64,000 nt of DNA, taken from NCBI GenBank assembly GCA_015847255.1, contig JADLZK010000247.1:1-64000 (forward strand), read 5' to 3'. The translations under genes and the position numbers were made by a program. The stretch is from Hyparrhenia diplandra. Lineage: Eukaryota; Streptophyta; Magnoliopsida; Poales; Poaceae. Of this stretch, positions 33,354-44,871 are shown in pieces (position 1 is the first letter of the stretch; each line of letters begins with the position of its first letter). The notes under the pieces are model-generated. The model made no database searches and was not told where the DNA came from. It was given only the letters and a program-made list of their open reading frames with translations.

Positions 33354-36300
33354 TCTAAAACTCCTATATAGGAGCTCCCCACTATTCACGCTTAGGGAAT
33401 TTTCAGGTCTCTGATTGGTCATGGAATTGATAACTGAAATTGAAACTGAAATCGTAGGTTTGTGCGTCGTCGCCTTCGTCTTTTCTCCGAGCGCGTCGTG
33501 GGATCTGCCTTTTCCCCGTCCGGGTGAGCGCGTCATGGGTCGGCCTCTTCCCCTCCGTTGCCGACTCGGTCTCCTCCCCTTCCCCACGTTGGATGTTGCA
33601 GTTTCCATCCTCCGCTCCCTGACCCCTCGCCTCCATCCGTCCCCTCGGTCTCCATCCTCCGCTCCCTGACCCCTCGCCTCCATCCCACCTCCACCTCTCG
33701 CCTCCATCCCACCTCCACCCAGTCCTCCAACGCTGCCATCCCAACCATCCGCCTCCACCTCTCATATCCACCCGTCCTTTTTTTCAAACCGACGGTCGAC
33801 GCAGGCTCCATCGACGGCGGCGTCTCGGCAGCGACGCTCATCCCCTGGCAGGGCGCCTCTGCCCTCTCCAACGGCAACTCGCGGGAGACGTCGTGCGCGA
33901 TCCGGTGAGGCTGCCACGAGCAGAGAAGGCGGAACCTCGCCTCGAGTGGATGAGGTACCCGGCGGCGCTGCAGTCGGCCTAGCGCGAGCTGTGACCCCCG
34001 ACCTCGGTGGTTCTTCGTGTTGGCCGCGGTTCACTTGAGCCGGGAGCGCTCAAGAAATCGCAAAAAGGGTCTCTGGATCGATCTTGCCTCTGTCTCCAGG
34101 TGAGTTCGTCCTGTTCACGCAGGATGGTTGTCCGGAGATTAATTACTCTCCGTTTTTACAGTATTGACTAGTGGACAAGGTAGTCGATTCATAATTTCGG
34201 GCATATCAATCTCTCGCTGCTGCAAATCCGTCGTCCCCACTCGCATGGCGGCGGCAACCTTCCTACAGAACCTTCCGCATGCGTGTATGGTCCTGGCATC
34301 AAATCGGTCATGAATGGAGATCCGGATCCAAGCCTCCCGTGCGGCCGTGCAAAACGGAGGACCATATCCTTTCATCATGCATTGGATCATTTTTTTATTA
34401 ACGATTTCATTCATTTTATTGTGTAGAAACGGATGACCTTCCCTCTCGAGATGGCTGGCAGCAGCCCTTTCCTCATCACCAGCGAGGCGGCTGCCCTCCT
34501 CTGGCCGGCAGCAGTTCCTTCCCCCCACCAAAGACGGCGGCGGAGAGGCGAGTGCGATGGCGAGCACCAGGCGCACCTGCTGGGTTAGCTTCTACGGCTT
34601 GCACTCCCCCTGCTGCTGGCCACCACTGTCCTTTCAATCTATGTTTCTCCACGATGCATCTCTAATTTCTTTCTAATTTGGCTCCAATTGATGCAGATGA
34701 ATCTGCACGCAATATTTGCAGCTAGCAGTGGCAACAAAAAATTCTTGGTGATCAATCTTGCTTCACTCATTGGTTTGATTTCAGATTGTCTTTTTTTGGC
34801 TCACTGATATTTCTCTGGACGCGTCTCTAGAAATAATTCGATGTGTGAGAAGCCTGACTTGAGGTCGATTATTGCAGATCGAACCACTCTGGATCGTGGC
34901 TTGACTGAAGCTTCTCTCTCTCTCTACCGAAGCTTCTCATTGGTGCAACAAAATAACAGGAGGGACGGCGCATTTGGCGAGCAGCGGCAGGCAGAGAGCT
35001 CGCTGGCTCGCATCTCGCGCGGCCATGGCAGCCGGACTAAGTTGGTCAGTGATCGCCTTCATCACCCTCAGGAATAAGTTTATCCATTGCGGTAAGCTTT
35101 ATGCCTTTATAGAGATATCCTATCTCTCATGCATGTATCATCTCTCCGTGGTTTTGTATGTATGCAGGAAAATGAAACTGCGAATATAATTCAAAGCATA
35201 ATGCACTACACCTAGGTGAATCCAAGGACCTGCCCAATTTGCAAACTGGAAGTGTTATGCCATTTCCCTTATGTATATACTAGGCTACTAGCCAGATTAT
35301 GAAGTGAAACTATATAGTATTTACTATTTTTATATTAGATTTGTTTTTCTTATGTAACTTTCTTTCTTTATATGTTATTTTGAGAAGAATATTTATGTTC
35401 AACTTATGAATCTTTTTTTTTACTTTGATAAAAGTTTTGCATGGCGTTCGGCCGCGCGAGATCCTCCGCACGCCGCTCTCGTTGGGGAGGAATGGGGCCC
35501 GCATGCTGCCCGCCGTCTTGGGAGGAACCGGGAGGGAGGGAGGAGGGAGCTTTGAGGTGGAGAGATTCGTGTCGCTGGCGGCGTCGGGGGAAGTGCGGTA
35601 TCGGGGAAGTGGCGGCGTGGTGAGAAGTGGTCGGGTCGGGTGAGGTGAGGAGAATTTGAGTGAGTCATAGGTGGCCATGGATGACGACGCTATGATCTGC
35701 ACATGCATGGATGTGCATCTTCAGGTCAGTGCCCCTCTCTTTCTCCTCTTATTCTAAATCCGCACGACAATTGATTCTTTTCTTTTTTGTTTCAATGTTG
35801 TTTAATCCCCTTTCACCGGCCAAGCAGCGGAGCCTCGATCCGCTTGGAGGTCCTCCAGCCATATTTCCGTGGAATAAATAAATATTTGTGGATTCCACGA
35901 TGATCCACCGATCTGCAGCTGGACACTATTTGCAATGCTATGGAGAAATGAAATCGATCCTGGCTGATCACGTGAGTAATTTTTCAATCTTGCTTTTTCT
36001 ATTGATTATTACTACAATTACTACTCTAGGATGATCAACTCAACCTGCTGCATGATGGTTGAAGCGGGCAGCGGAGTGGATGGATATTGTGGTTTTAGGG
36101 CTCGAGAGATCCTGCCGGCAACCTTCTCAAGATCAAAGAACCGAGCATGTGCTTTCAATGATTGGTCGGTGCATGTTCTGCCGATCTCCCCTTCCCCGGG
36201 CCTATCATGTTTCAGTGCAAATCATATTGCCATCGATTTATTTTAGTTCTAGGTATTCTTGTATTAGCATTTAAAAATTCCTAAAGTTTCAACGTAATGG

Positions 36301-37801
36301 AAATTGGAGAATTCTTTTTTTTCGTTCTAAGTAAAATCATACACATACATTTTCTAATTCTTATTGATTAACATTCTAACCTTATTTAAATTCTTTTCTT
36401 CATGCCCGTAGCAACGTCTGGGAAATCATTAGGGTTTTCACTCTTCAAACTAGATTTGTCTCCAATCGATGTGTGCTTAATTGGTCTTTGTTGAGAGCCC
36501 ATGGATTGAGGATTTGCCCCTGGATAATCATTGGGGTTCTCAATGTTCAAAGCAGGTTTGTCTCCAATCGATGTGCAATTGCATCTATTTAACTTGGTTG
36601 CATTTGTTATGCCATTGTTCCCCATCGATTTTTGTTAGTTTATTCAGCTAATAGGCAGTATTCGGTAACTCCATTTTCACTTGCTTTGATGGTTTCAAAT
36701 GTATGTTTAGTTCCTGTTATCATTGTATGGGAACTTCAATGGAGCCTCCATCATGTTTCAAAGATGGTCATGTTAAATTTTGCATGGTAATGGAACCCAA
36801 ACGCTCATGCTTTAGCTGAAAAAAAAACATTTGCAGATTCTAGGGTCACCATTGGAGGAATGTGTGTTACTAGCTGTTCTGTTCATTAGCTTTGAGGTAA
36901 TTACCTATTTATGCTTATATTTTCAGGGTATATTCAAGGTTCTGTATCACAACCCTAGACCCGCAATCATTGGAAAACGTACAGCCATAAGAGTTAATGT
37001 CAGTTCATATAATTTGCTAGCTTTGTGTTATAACTTAAATGGCTTTTATGCATCCCTATCTCTGGATCACCATGCATGTGTATGTTTTTTTTATAGGAAA
37101 GGTCATGTTAGTTATCCTTTTAGTTTTCAAAAAGCCTGTCCATGTGTTATCTGCTCCTGTCAGTTTACATGAACGTCACCCACACTTGGTATTGTGGTCT
37201 CTTGTGGGTTCATATAGTTACATTTACAAATAAAAAAAAAGAGAGTCAAGTTTAACTCTGTGCAAAAAAAGATTATGAAAATCATCCTGCAGTGGCCTTG
37301 GAAAAAATGATTGCCCAACACCATTAGGGGCAAAATCAAATTTTTTTGGGGTCTTTTTAGCTTTTGTGGGTTGCAGGGAAGAATCCTGCCCATGGTTTTG
37401 TTGAGCAAACCAAACCATCCTATACTGTACTCGCTACTAATACATTTAACCATTGCAGGTTGTTCTCAACATCGGGCATGACTTTAACAAACGGGGAGGA
37501 ATTATGTCGATGCCAAGTACTCACTCAAATAAAAATTATGAGTCCTTTAAAAATACAGCAACGTACATTGTCCGGTCTTAATAATTGTTTGGGTTATATT
37601 CGTACAAATATAGCAAGTCAAATAACTTCTCGCACTTTGGTCTTAAAAATTATACGTGTAGACTCAATACACCGTTACTTCAATGCCTGCGTAATAAGCT
37701 CATATATCCCTATCGGCCGGGCATGATATCATGAAAATTTCCCTTATAATCATTGCATTTTTCTTAATTCCCGCAAAGAACGCAGCGGTGAGGTTCCCTA
37801 G
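33354..37801 (+). mobile_element. Probable non-autonomous Helitron (about 4.45 kb)
   Basis: The proposed 5' end is A/TCTAAAACTCCTATATAGGAGC. The proposed 3' end is TTCCCTAG at 37798-37801 followed by T, preceded by a small GC hairpin CCGC...GCGG near 37771-37787. Helitrons insert between A and T and end CTRR with such a hairpin. There is no Rep/helicase. The interior is a mosaic: GC-rich, exon-like blocks (33440-34030, 34440-34600, 34960-35080, 35440-35690) set in AT-rich DNA, plus a repeated CAATCGATGTGTG(C) segment near 36463 and 36559. I could not identify the source of any block. Ends were assigned by eye. Confidence 0.5.
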
Positions 37802-37803
37802 TT

Positions 37804-37910
37804 GTCAAAAAATGTTTGCACCATTCATTATGATGGGATCTATTCCAAATATTTTTATAGGCTGTATCAACTTATATTATACATTTAGAAGTTAATTGTG
37901 TATTAACACT
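37804..37910 (+). repeat. Right copy of the flanking duplication
   Basis: It repeats the block at 33225-33352 without the middle 60 bases, directly after the proposed Helitron 3' end. This is either a pre-existing tandem duplication or a transposition by-product. Confidence 0.7.
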
Positions 37911-39115
37911 CCGTTTGTACCATGGAGCTAATAATTAGCTCCTTTATATTCAAATAAGTTCAACTTTAATTAATAACTATCTGGTTGGAGCCAATAGTTA
38001 GCTAACTATTGCAAATCATGGATCCAAAAAGGGTCAGTATGTAACAACTTTTGTGTAAACCTACTAACAAACTATGTATGTATATTTGTCGAGTGCTGCA
38101 GTCCACCGAGGGGCGTCCCGCGATGGTAGATTTGTGTCGAGGGATGCGCGAGATGAGCCAGAGGGTAATAGAGACACCAGACACAAGATTGTTTGGCTGT
38201 CATGTCTGATGTAATACCCTATGTCTTATGCTTTGTTGATTTGTATTGATAGGATATGATTTGATATGAGAGCTCTTCTAAGGGACCCCTACCCCTCCGT
38301 ATACACTCTGAAGCGACAGGGTTACAAGTAAAGTAACCGATGTGTTACTATTACAAGTCTTTGCGGTGTACGCCGTCATGTGCCGCGCGTCTTCATCTTG
38401 TGGGTTGGGCCACCTCTGATGACGCGGCCCATGTCCCGTCCTGTCGGTATCAGGGGTCGTCCCCACCACAATATTGCTATAAAGTAATTTTGCCTAAAGT
38501 TGTTACCTATATATGTTAGCTTTGTGTCCTCATTGTGTTAATTTTGGCCCAACAAACTTGGAGGAAAAAATAGTAGTGACTATTGGCAGAGTTTTTTTTT
38601 TTTTGGGAACTGTAACTATTGGCAGAGTTAGCTCTAACCAAGCACAAAGGATCACATAGCGGAAAATCTACAATATCTTATTGTTGTTGCTATACAAATG
38701 ATATATTTAGCTATTGCGCAACTATAGCTGGTGATTTTAGAACCTTGTTGTTGATCTACAAGGAGGTCACGTAGATTACCGGCACTGATGAGGGCCAGGC
38801 TCTAGTCGTGTTAGTCATTGCAGAGCACTTGAAAGCTGAGGTATGCGTGGGGAGAAGTGTGGTAGCAAATATGGTTGTTTGGGGACGAGTTTGGGGCTGG
38901 GGGCGCACACACTTTTTGGTGTTAGGGACATGATCTACCGCCTGCTCCTGCTGCTTGTGTTCTTGTGCTAGTTGTAGCTACACTTACCGAGGGGCATTGG
39001 AGAATGCAGAAGAGGCGGAGGGGTAGGGTCGGCTAATCATTGGAACATGTATGGTGTCGTCTCAGTTCCTCCCTCAGCAAGGCCCCTCGTCCGACCTCTC
39101 GCCTCGGCGTGGCTT

Positions 39116-39148
<33 letters not shown>

Positions 39149-39233
39149 GGGGGCATATGCCGTGCTCTTCTTGTATTTCATAGCTCGGTAGTTCTGAATA
39201 TCAAAGGAGATGTGGAGTTGATCATGTTTCCTA
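37911..39233. other. Intergenic, no supported gene
   Basis: A (TC)15 microsatellite lies at 39119-39148. TATTGGCAGAGTT occurs twice (near 38582 and 38617), split by a T-rich run, possibly a tiny retroposition scar. Nothing else could be assigned. Confidence 0.35.
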
Positions 39234-39562
39234 CTCCCTCCGTTTTAAATTATAATTTTTTTGAACGTTATGCACGGATTTCATAAGAAGGATAGATAGT
39301 TCACAACATAAAACAAACTAAATGTAAGCACAAGTAATCCACGGATTACTTGAACAACGGCCCTAATGGCAGCAAGCGATTGTGATTACAGAAAAACCAT
39401 GTCGCTACTAGAGAAGTACAATCTAAAATCAGCCATGTGGCAGCAGAGCGATAAGGTGCGGGATCCCACGTGGCACCACTCAGCAGCTTCTTCTTCAATC
39501 TGCTGCAAGTGCAGGCTGCGCTGGCTGCAGCGCCTCGCCATCGAAGGTTCTCGAGTTCCTTT

Positions 39563-40346
39563 TTTTTGCGACAAGGAAAAATTCCATTAATATTAAAGCA
39601 AGTTACATCCTCTCATTACAAAAGTAAACCAAACTATTCTACCTTCATTGATGGGAGACAAGAAACATTGAAAAAGCCATAAATTCCACCATCTAGGATC
39701 ATCATCCCAAACGGATATGCCACGGACGCAAGCTCCGATCCGAGCTTAACAAGGCCATCTCACCATCCATTGTCGTCATCCTCATACCCATCACTTTTTG
39801 TAAAAGAGGAATAAACTGCTAAAACTCCACATGCGAACATGATGAAATTGGCGCCGACGATTACGTCGTCGAACTCATCGTTGTTGCCTTCACCAGATTC
39901 GTCATGAGAGAACACAAGTCCAACCGACATCCAGATAGATATCGTTGGAAAACTAAATCTCACTAGCCCATCGTCATGGCTGCAAAGAACCACAACGAGA
40001 CAAAGGAAGGGCCGGAGTACCTTATTATCCATCAATGGTGATGTCTTCGTCTTGCCATCACCGCTGAGGAACGACATGCTCCATTGCTCCATCGATGATC
40101 TTGACGACGCCTTACGCCGTGGGCCAATTTCTTCGATTGGATCTCTGAGAAACTTTAAACCTTGAAGACTCGATCTACTAGAAAAACTTATTAAAAACGA
40201 TGGATCCCCACTCCCTTGAGCCCCGGCGTGATGCGAGGAGAAGGGAGGGGGGACCAGCTTGGTGGTGGACGACGGGAGCCGGCGGCGGCGCCCCCTAGGG
40301 TTGAGAGCGGCAGCAGCCTACCCTCACGCCCCCGGCAAAGTGTGGA
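39563..40346 (-). mobile_element. 784-bp short non-LTR retroposon with 20-bp target duplication
   Basis: GAAGGTTCTCGAGTTCCTTT occurs on both sides (about 39543-39562 and 40348-40367). The + strand left edge is a T run, the poly-A of a minus-strand insert. On the minus strand it has a GC-rich start (CTAGGGGGCGCCGCCGCCGG near 40300), a 110-codon frame (40092-39760, MEQWSMSFLSGDGKTKTS... to DDDNGW) and a 3' end GCTTTAATATTAATGGAATTTTTCC before the A tail. The 3' end is LINE-like. The 110-residue product has two hydrophobic stretches and an acidic tail and matches no family I know. It could be a deleted, parasitic LINE derivative. Confidence 0.75.
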
Positions 40347-40349
40347 CGA

Positions 40350-41418
40350 AGGTTCTCGAGTTCCTTTGCTTCCACAAATGACCACCCAACGAGGAAGACA
40401 AGCGTGTCGAATCCTTCCTTGCTTCTTTGGCAATGAGCTTCCTAGTGCGCAGCCACCAAAGAAGCACATTCTCCTCCCTGGACAATGAGTGCAAGGTGAA
40501 GACGAGTGAAAACGATGTACTAGACCTCACGGTTGTAGGTGTAGCCAAGGATGATATGGTCAATGGTTTCTGGAAGCTGGTCACAAAAGATGCAAGTACT
40601 AGAGTCCTGTAGGCCATGGCGGAAACGACGTTCCACTGTCCAGCACTTGTCGTGCATCACTAGCCAAAAGAAAAACTTTACTCTCGGCGGTGCTGCTGTA
40701 TTCCAGATCTCCTTCGCACCGAGGGGCCTGGAGGAGCCCAAGAACATCGCCCCATACACCGACGTTGAGGAGTAGGTACCATTAGCACTAAAGCGCCACC
40801 ATATAGTGTCCGGTGTTCCTGGGACAGGCTGCACCTCGCTCATGATGTTCCACATCTCAAAGAACTCCGTCAGCACCTGTGCAGTGTAGGCGCCTGTGAT
40901 GTGCCGCACCCAAGCATGTCCCGGAGCGCATCACTGACTAATGCCTTCCTTCTCCTGCCAGCAACTGCTCTGAATAGTGCCAGAGCCAAGTTTTGCACGT
41001 TGTCCCCATTAATCCAATTGTCAGTCCAGAAGTATGTTGAGGTCCTTGATCCAACCGATGAGATTGTGGTAGCCTGAAAGAGTTCAGTCACTGCTCTTTC
41101 ACTTGAACAGCTCAGCCGCACCCAGCTCGGATCTCCTGTGCTTCTCTTCCATTCCCAGCGCACTCTAAAAGCAATGTGCGTCCGCCTCAAATCGATGACG
41201 CCCAAGCCACCAAGTTCCCTCGATCTACAAATACCAAGCCAAGCAACCTTGCATTTGCCCGCACCAACCGAGTGGTCACCTGCCCAAATGAAAGCTCTAC
41301 GCCTCTTGTCAATTTGTTGCAATGCCCAAGGAGATAGACAAAGAGCTATGGACATATGCACGGGGATGGCTGAAAGCGTTGCCTTCATGAGTGTTGTCCT
41401 CCCTGCAACATTCAGGAG
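40350..41418 (-). pseudogene. LINE reverse transcriptase C-terminus and zf-RVT domain
   Basis: From about 41418 the minus strand reads ELLNVAGRTTLMKATLSAIP then VHMSIALCLSPWALQQIDKR and FIWAG, the thumb region that follows the LINE polymerase core. Next is LGGLGVIDLRRTHIAFRVRW, then TYFWTDNWING. After a frame change near 40905 comes WRFSANGTYSSTSVYGAMF, WNTAAPPRVKFFFWLVMHDK and CIFCDQLPETIDHI, the zf-RVT (C-x2-C...H) domain of plant L1-like polyproteins. Endonuclease and the catalytic palm are missing. It is inert. Confidence 0.85.
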
Positions 41419-41631
41419 CTCTGGTTTGACTTTTTCAAACCCAAATTTAACCACTTGTTTTATTCAAAAAAAATATGTAAATATAGTCAAATTTAAGTCA
41501 TTCTTAAGAACCTTTTGTTAATAAAGCATACCACAACAAAATAATTGATATTTTACACAAATTTTGAATAAGACGAGTGGTTAGACTTGGGTTGAAAAAG
41601 TCAAACGAACTTTAATTTAAAATGGATTTAG

Positions 41632-42263
41632 TAGTAAATGTTGAAATAGATTTGAAGACTTGAGACACCCTCAAATCAAAAAAAAAAAATTGGAGCTTAA
41701 TTTGAGGGCTATACTACTGGCATTGCTCTAAGAGTTAGTTAGAATGGAATTCTAATATTCAAACAAATTAAATGCCCCCAAAGGAGTCGGGCCTGGGATA
41801 TCTATCAACAAATGTTGGCACTAATAAAATAGCCATGCCTTCACTATTATTTGGAATGAAAGCGAAAGTGTGGTTGGCAAGTGCACCTGATAATAGGTTA
41901 TGGGCATCATCATGATCAACAAATCATGAAAACTCACATGATGGCTCTATCTAATTCAATAATCTTTGCCAGCTGCTGTGTACCATGGATCTGGACCGAT
42001 ACCAGGAGGTCAATTCAATAACAACACCGATTAGCTAAGATTGAATGGATTAAATAAGGTCAGGGCAGGGCAACACCTCATGCTGGCGCCTATGCTGACA
42101 AAAACGTCACAGGAGAACAAGTACAGCCCATAGTTTTGTGCCAAGCTAAACGACGAGGAGAAATATTTTAACCATAATGATCAACTATCTTAAAGAGCCT
42201 TCTGAGTGCCGAATCTATACCGATTTGTTTGCAGGTTAGCTGGTTTGTGCCCCTTGCCACCTA
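41632..42263. other. Unassigned AT-rich DNA
   Basis: No coding frame, repeat terminus or RNA gene recognised. Confidence 0.3.
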
Positions 42264-42520
42264 CTCCCTCCGTCTCAAAATAGATGTCATTCTCGCTTCC
42301 CGAGAAGTCAAAAGTTTTTAAAATTCCGGCAATTATATATTAAAATATATAAATATTTATGTTAATTAATTAGTATCGTCGGAAATATCTTTAAGTCTAG
42401 TTTTTTAACATATTTATTTAAAGATTTAAATGTTGCACATATTTTCGACAAATATAGTTAAAGTTGAAAAAGTTTGACCGCACGCTTCCCACACTGACAT
42501 CTATTTTGAGATGGAGGGAG
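42264..42520. mobile_element. Stowaway MITE
   Basis: CTCCCTCCGTCTCAAAATAGATGTCATTC pairs with its complement ending ATCTATTTTGAGATGGAGGGAG; TA flanks at 42262-42263 and 42521-42522. 257 bp, non-coding. It is related to the copies at 46432 and 56518. Confidence 0.9.
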
Positions 42521-43103
42521 TATTATCTTTTAGTTTCATGTTATATTGGGATCTCATCCTTGATTATTTGATAGACAAGGATGAGATCTATTTGATAGTG
42601 TTGTAAAAAAAAAGATTATTTGATAGCCCTTTTTGACCTACCATGGTTCAACTTGTTCATGACAAAACATGGTTGTGCCTCACCACATTTTGTTTAAAAA
42701 CTGCAAGAATATCAACTGCAGTATTAACTTATCATTACTGGACAGAGTGTCTGGGGACTGTTTATTTATGTTTCTCAATGCAGAATCAAACAGAGTCAGA
42801 GAGTTTTGTCAAAAAAGAGAGTCAGAGAGGCACACCTTAGATTGAAAACAATGGCACACAGTACATATATTATATATACACACCAATACTGTTGCACGGT
42901 GTGCCTGCTTCCATGATTGACCTATTTTATTTTGTTTCTGGATGCAAACACTTAGTTGTACTCTTCAGCATGTGCCTGTGATAAATTATGTTGAGATAAG
43001 CAGATCGTGGGAGAAAACTAAAGACTCACTTGAACTATTTTACAAAAGCAAGATCGCCACTTGTCGAAATGTGGTTGATCATTCATCAGAATATACATAT
43101 GTA

Positions 43104-43358
43104 CTTCTTCTCAAATTGTAAGTCATTCCAAGAATCTTAGAGAGTCAAACATCTTATGTTTGACCAAATTATTATATGACAAGATAATAACATTTAGAAT
43201 GTAAACTTAAGTATTATTGGATTCTTTGGTAATTATATTTTCATAGTAAACCTATTTGATATCACAAATCTTTGTAATTCTTCTATAATTGTGGTCAAAC
43301 TTGATATATTTTGACTCCCAAAATTCTTGAAATGACTTACAGTTTGAGATGGAGGGAG
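43104..43358. mobile_element. Stowaway MITE, left end degraded
   Basis: The right end GACTTACAGTTTGAGATGGAGGGAG pairs with the left end CTTCTTCTCAAATTGTAAGTC after TA at 43102-43103. 255 bp. Confidence 0.75.
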
Positions 43359-43632
43359 TCTATTATAACTGCATTGAATGTATATACCGTGCCCCCTGTT
43401 TATTTGGGAAATTAATCCCTCACATCAATAGCCCTCTTTTGCAAGAGCCAGCATTTAGCTAGGCGCCGCTGCACGATAGTGTGACATCCGGTACACATGG
43501 GCCATGGCGGCTATGAGTTTGCAGGGAGTTTAGTTTCATCTTGCTTACCGTCAGTAAGTTAATTAGATTAACATATAAATTTTACATGAAGCAAAAACAA
43601 AAACTTAAATTGATTGTTGAGAGTACATGTTT

Positions 43633-43742
43633 TTTTAAGACCACGCCGTTACGTGTTTTTCATTAAGCAGAAGAAAGTTCAAACAAAGTTATCGTAGCGG
43701 TAACCACACAGTTACCAAAAACGAAACCTAACATCTACTGGA
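43633..43742 (-). mobile_element. 110-bp truncated retroposon with 15-bp duplication
   Basis: TGAGAGTACATGTTT occurs at 43618-43632 and 43743-43757. The insert begins with T residues on the + strand (minus-strand poly-A) followed by AAGACCACGCCGTTACG and CATTAAGCAGAAGAAAG, typical of a LINE 3' end. It is a very short 5'-truncated copy. Confidence 0.75.
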
Positions 43743-43759
43743 TGAGAGTACATGTTTCA

Positions 43760-44871
43760 CTGAGCGTGTAGAAATTGATCTACACTTTTGTGTTGTGTAT
43801 ATCCTAACTATGCAGAGACAAAGAAGTGATCTTAGTTTCATTGTATTGTATCATCTTGATATTAATTGACTAAGATTAATAAAGCTCCGTTTGCAAAAAA
43901 AATAATATTGAATGATGTAAATAGAATCTAAAAGGTAGGATGAAGCTGCTACGCGCTGTAGAGTAGTTACTCCATGGCGTATGAATTTTATACAAAACCA
44001 CAGTGTTGTCATTGTTTGGCTAGCAATCTTAGCCCCATACTTTCGGCGCCATACTGTCAATCATTTGCGCTGCTAGATAGAATGTGTAAAGTATCCTGAT
44101 TTCCTTATGAGTTAAGTTTCTTTTACACGGAACTAGCTACTAGTTATGCCTTGGTCTTCAATTGTATATATACTCAAGCGTTTTTTTAAAGAAAAATGCA
44201 AAATTTGAAACTTTGACTGCTGCTTAGATACAAAATCAATAATGGCGTAGACAAAGATCTAGGTGAACATAGTTTTTTGTATATATAATGAAAATAAAGG
44301 TGGGTAACATTTTTTTTAGAAAATCAGTACATTTACATGTGTTATTGTCCATCATTTGGTCTACAAAATAGATGGCTGCATATTTCTATTTTTGATATTT
44401 TTTAGATATTTTTTTAGTGTCTATAGTGAGAATTAATGTAGAGGATTACTACATTAATCTCTAATTATCTTAGTAATAGTGAGGGATATTAAAGCATTAC
44501 CTTCATCAACTCCCAAAGTGTGTTTAAAAGGAAGCGTCATTAACATATCCAGTCTATCTGATTCCAACTTCATGACAACTTAATCATATAATAACAATAG
44601 GTGGTTTAGTGGCTGTGAAGCAAGCATGATTTTATTATACTGAAGTAGCGGAGCTATCAAGAACAGAACAGGATAACAAGACTGCCCAAACGCTGCAGTT
44701 AACTCTTATGCAAAAGTGCAAATATGTACAATACAACACCATGCAATGCAAATTAAATTCTTATGTCGATATAAAAGACTAGATCTCCTAATCAACTCTG
44801 TCGCGTGGTTCCTAATTAAAGTACCTGCCGCTGTATCTTAATCTATCGTATGCTACACGGCTTGGCAATAT
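43760..44871. other. AT-rich intergenic DNA
   Basis: No coding frame above background and no recognised terminus. Confidence 0.3.

Larger units (their letters stand above)
39256..41418 (-). mobile_element. 5'-truncated LINE, interrupted by a second retroposon
   Basis: On the minus strand it starts near 41418 inside the reverse transcriptase and ends at 39256 with GTGCATAACGTTCAAAAAAA, a poly-A tail (seen as T7 on the + strand). Bases 39563-40346 are a later insertion. The 5' truncation is typical of target-primed reverse transcription. The MITE target sequences on the two sides are not a clean duplication. Confidence 0.7.
39234..41631. mobile_element. Stowaway MITE split by a LINE
   Basis: The left fragment begins CTCCCTCCGTTTTAAATTATAA after TA at 39232-39233. 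The right fragment (about 41420-41631) starts TTTGACTTTTTCAAACCC and ends with GAACTTTAATTTAAAATGGATTTAG before TA at 41632. Together they follow the order of the MITE at 32398-32631. The gap is filled by the minus-strand LINE. Confidence 0.65.
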
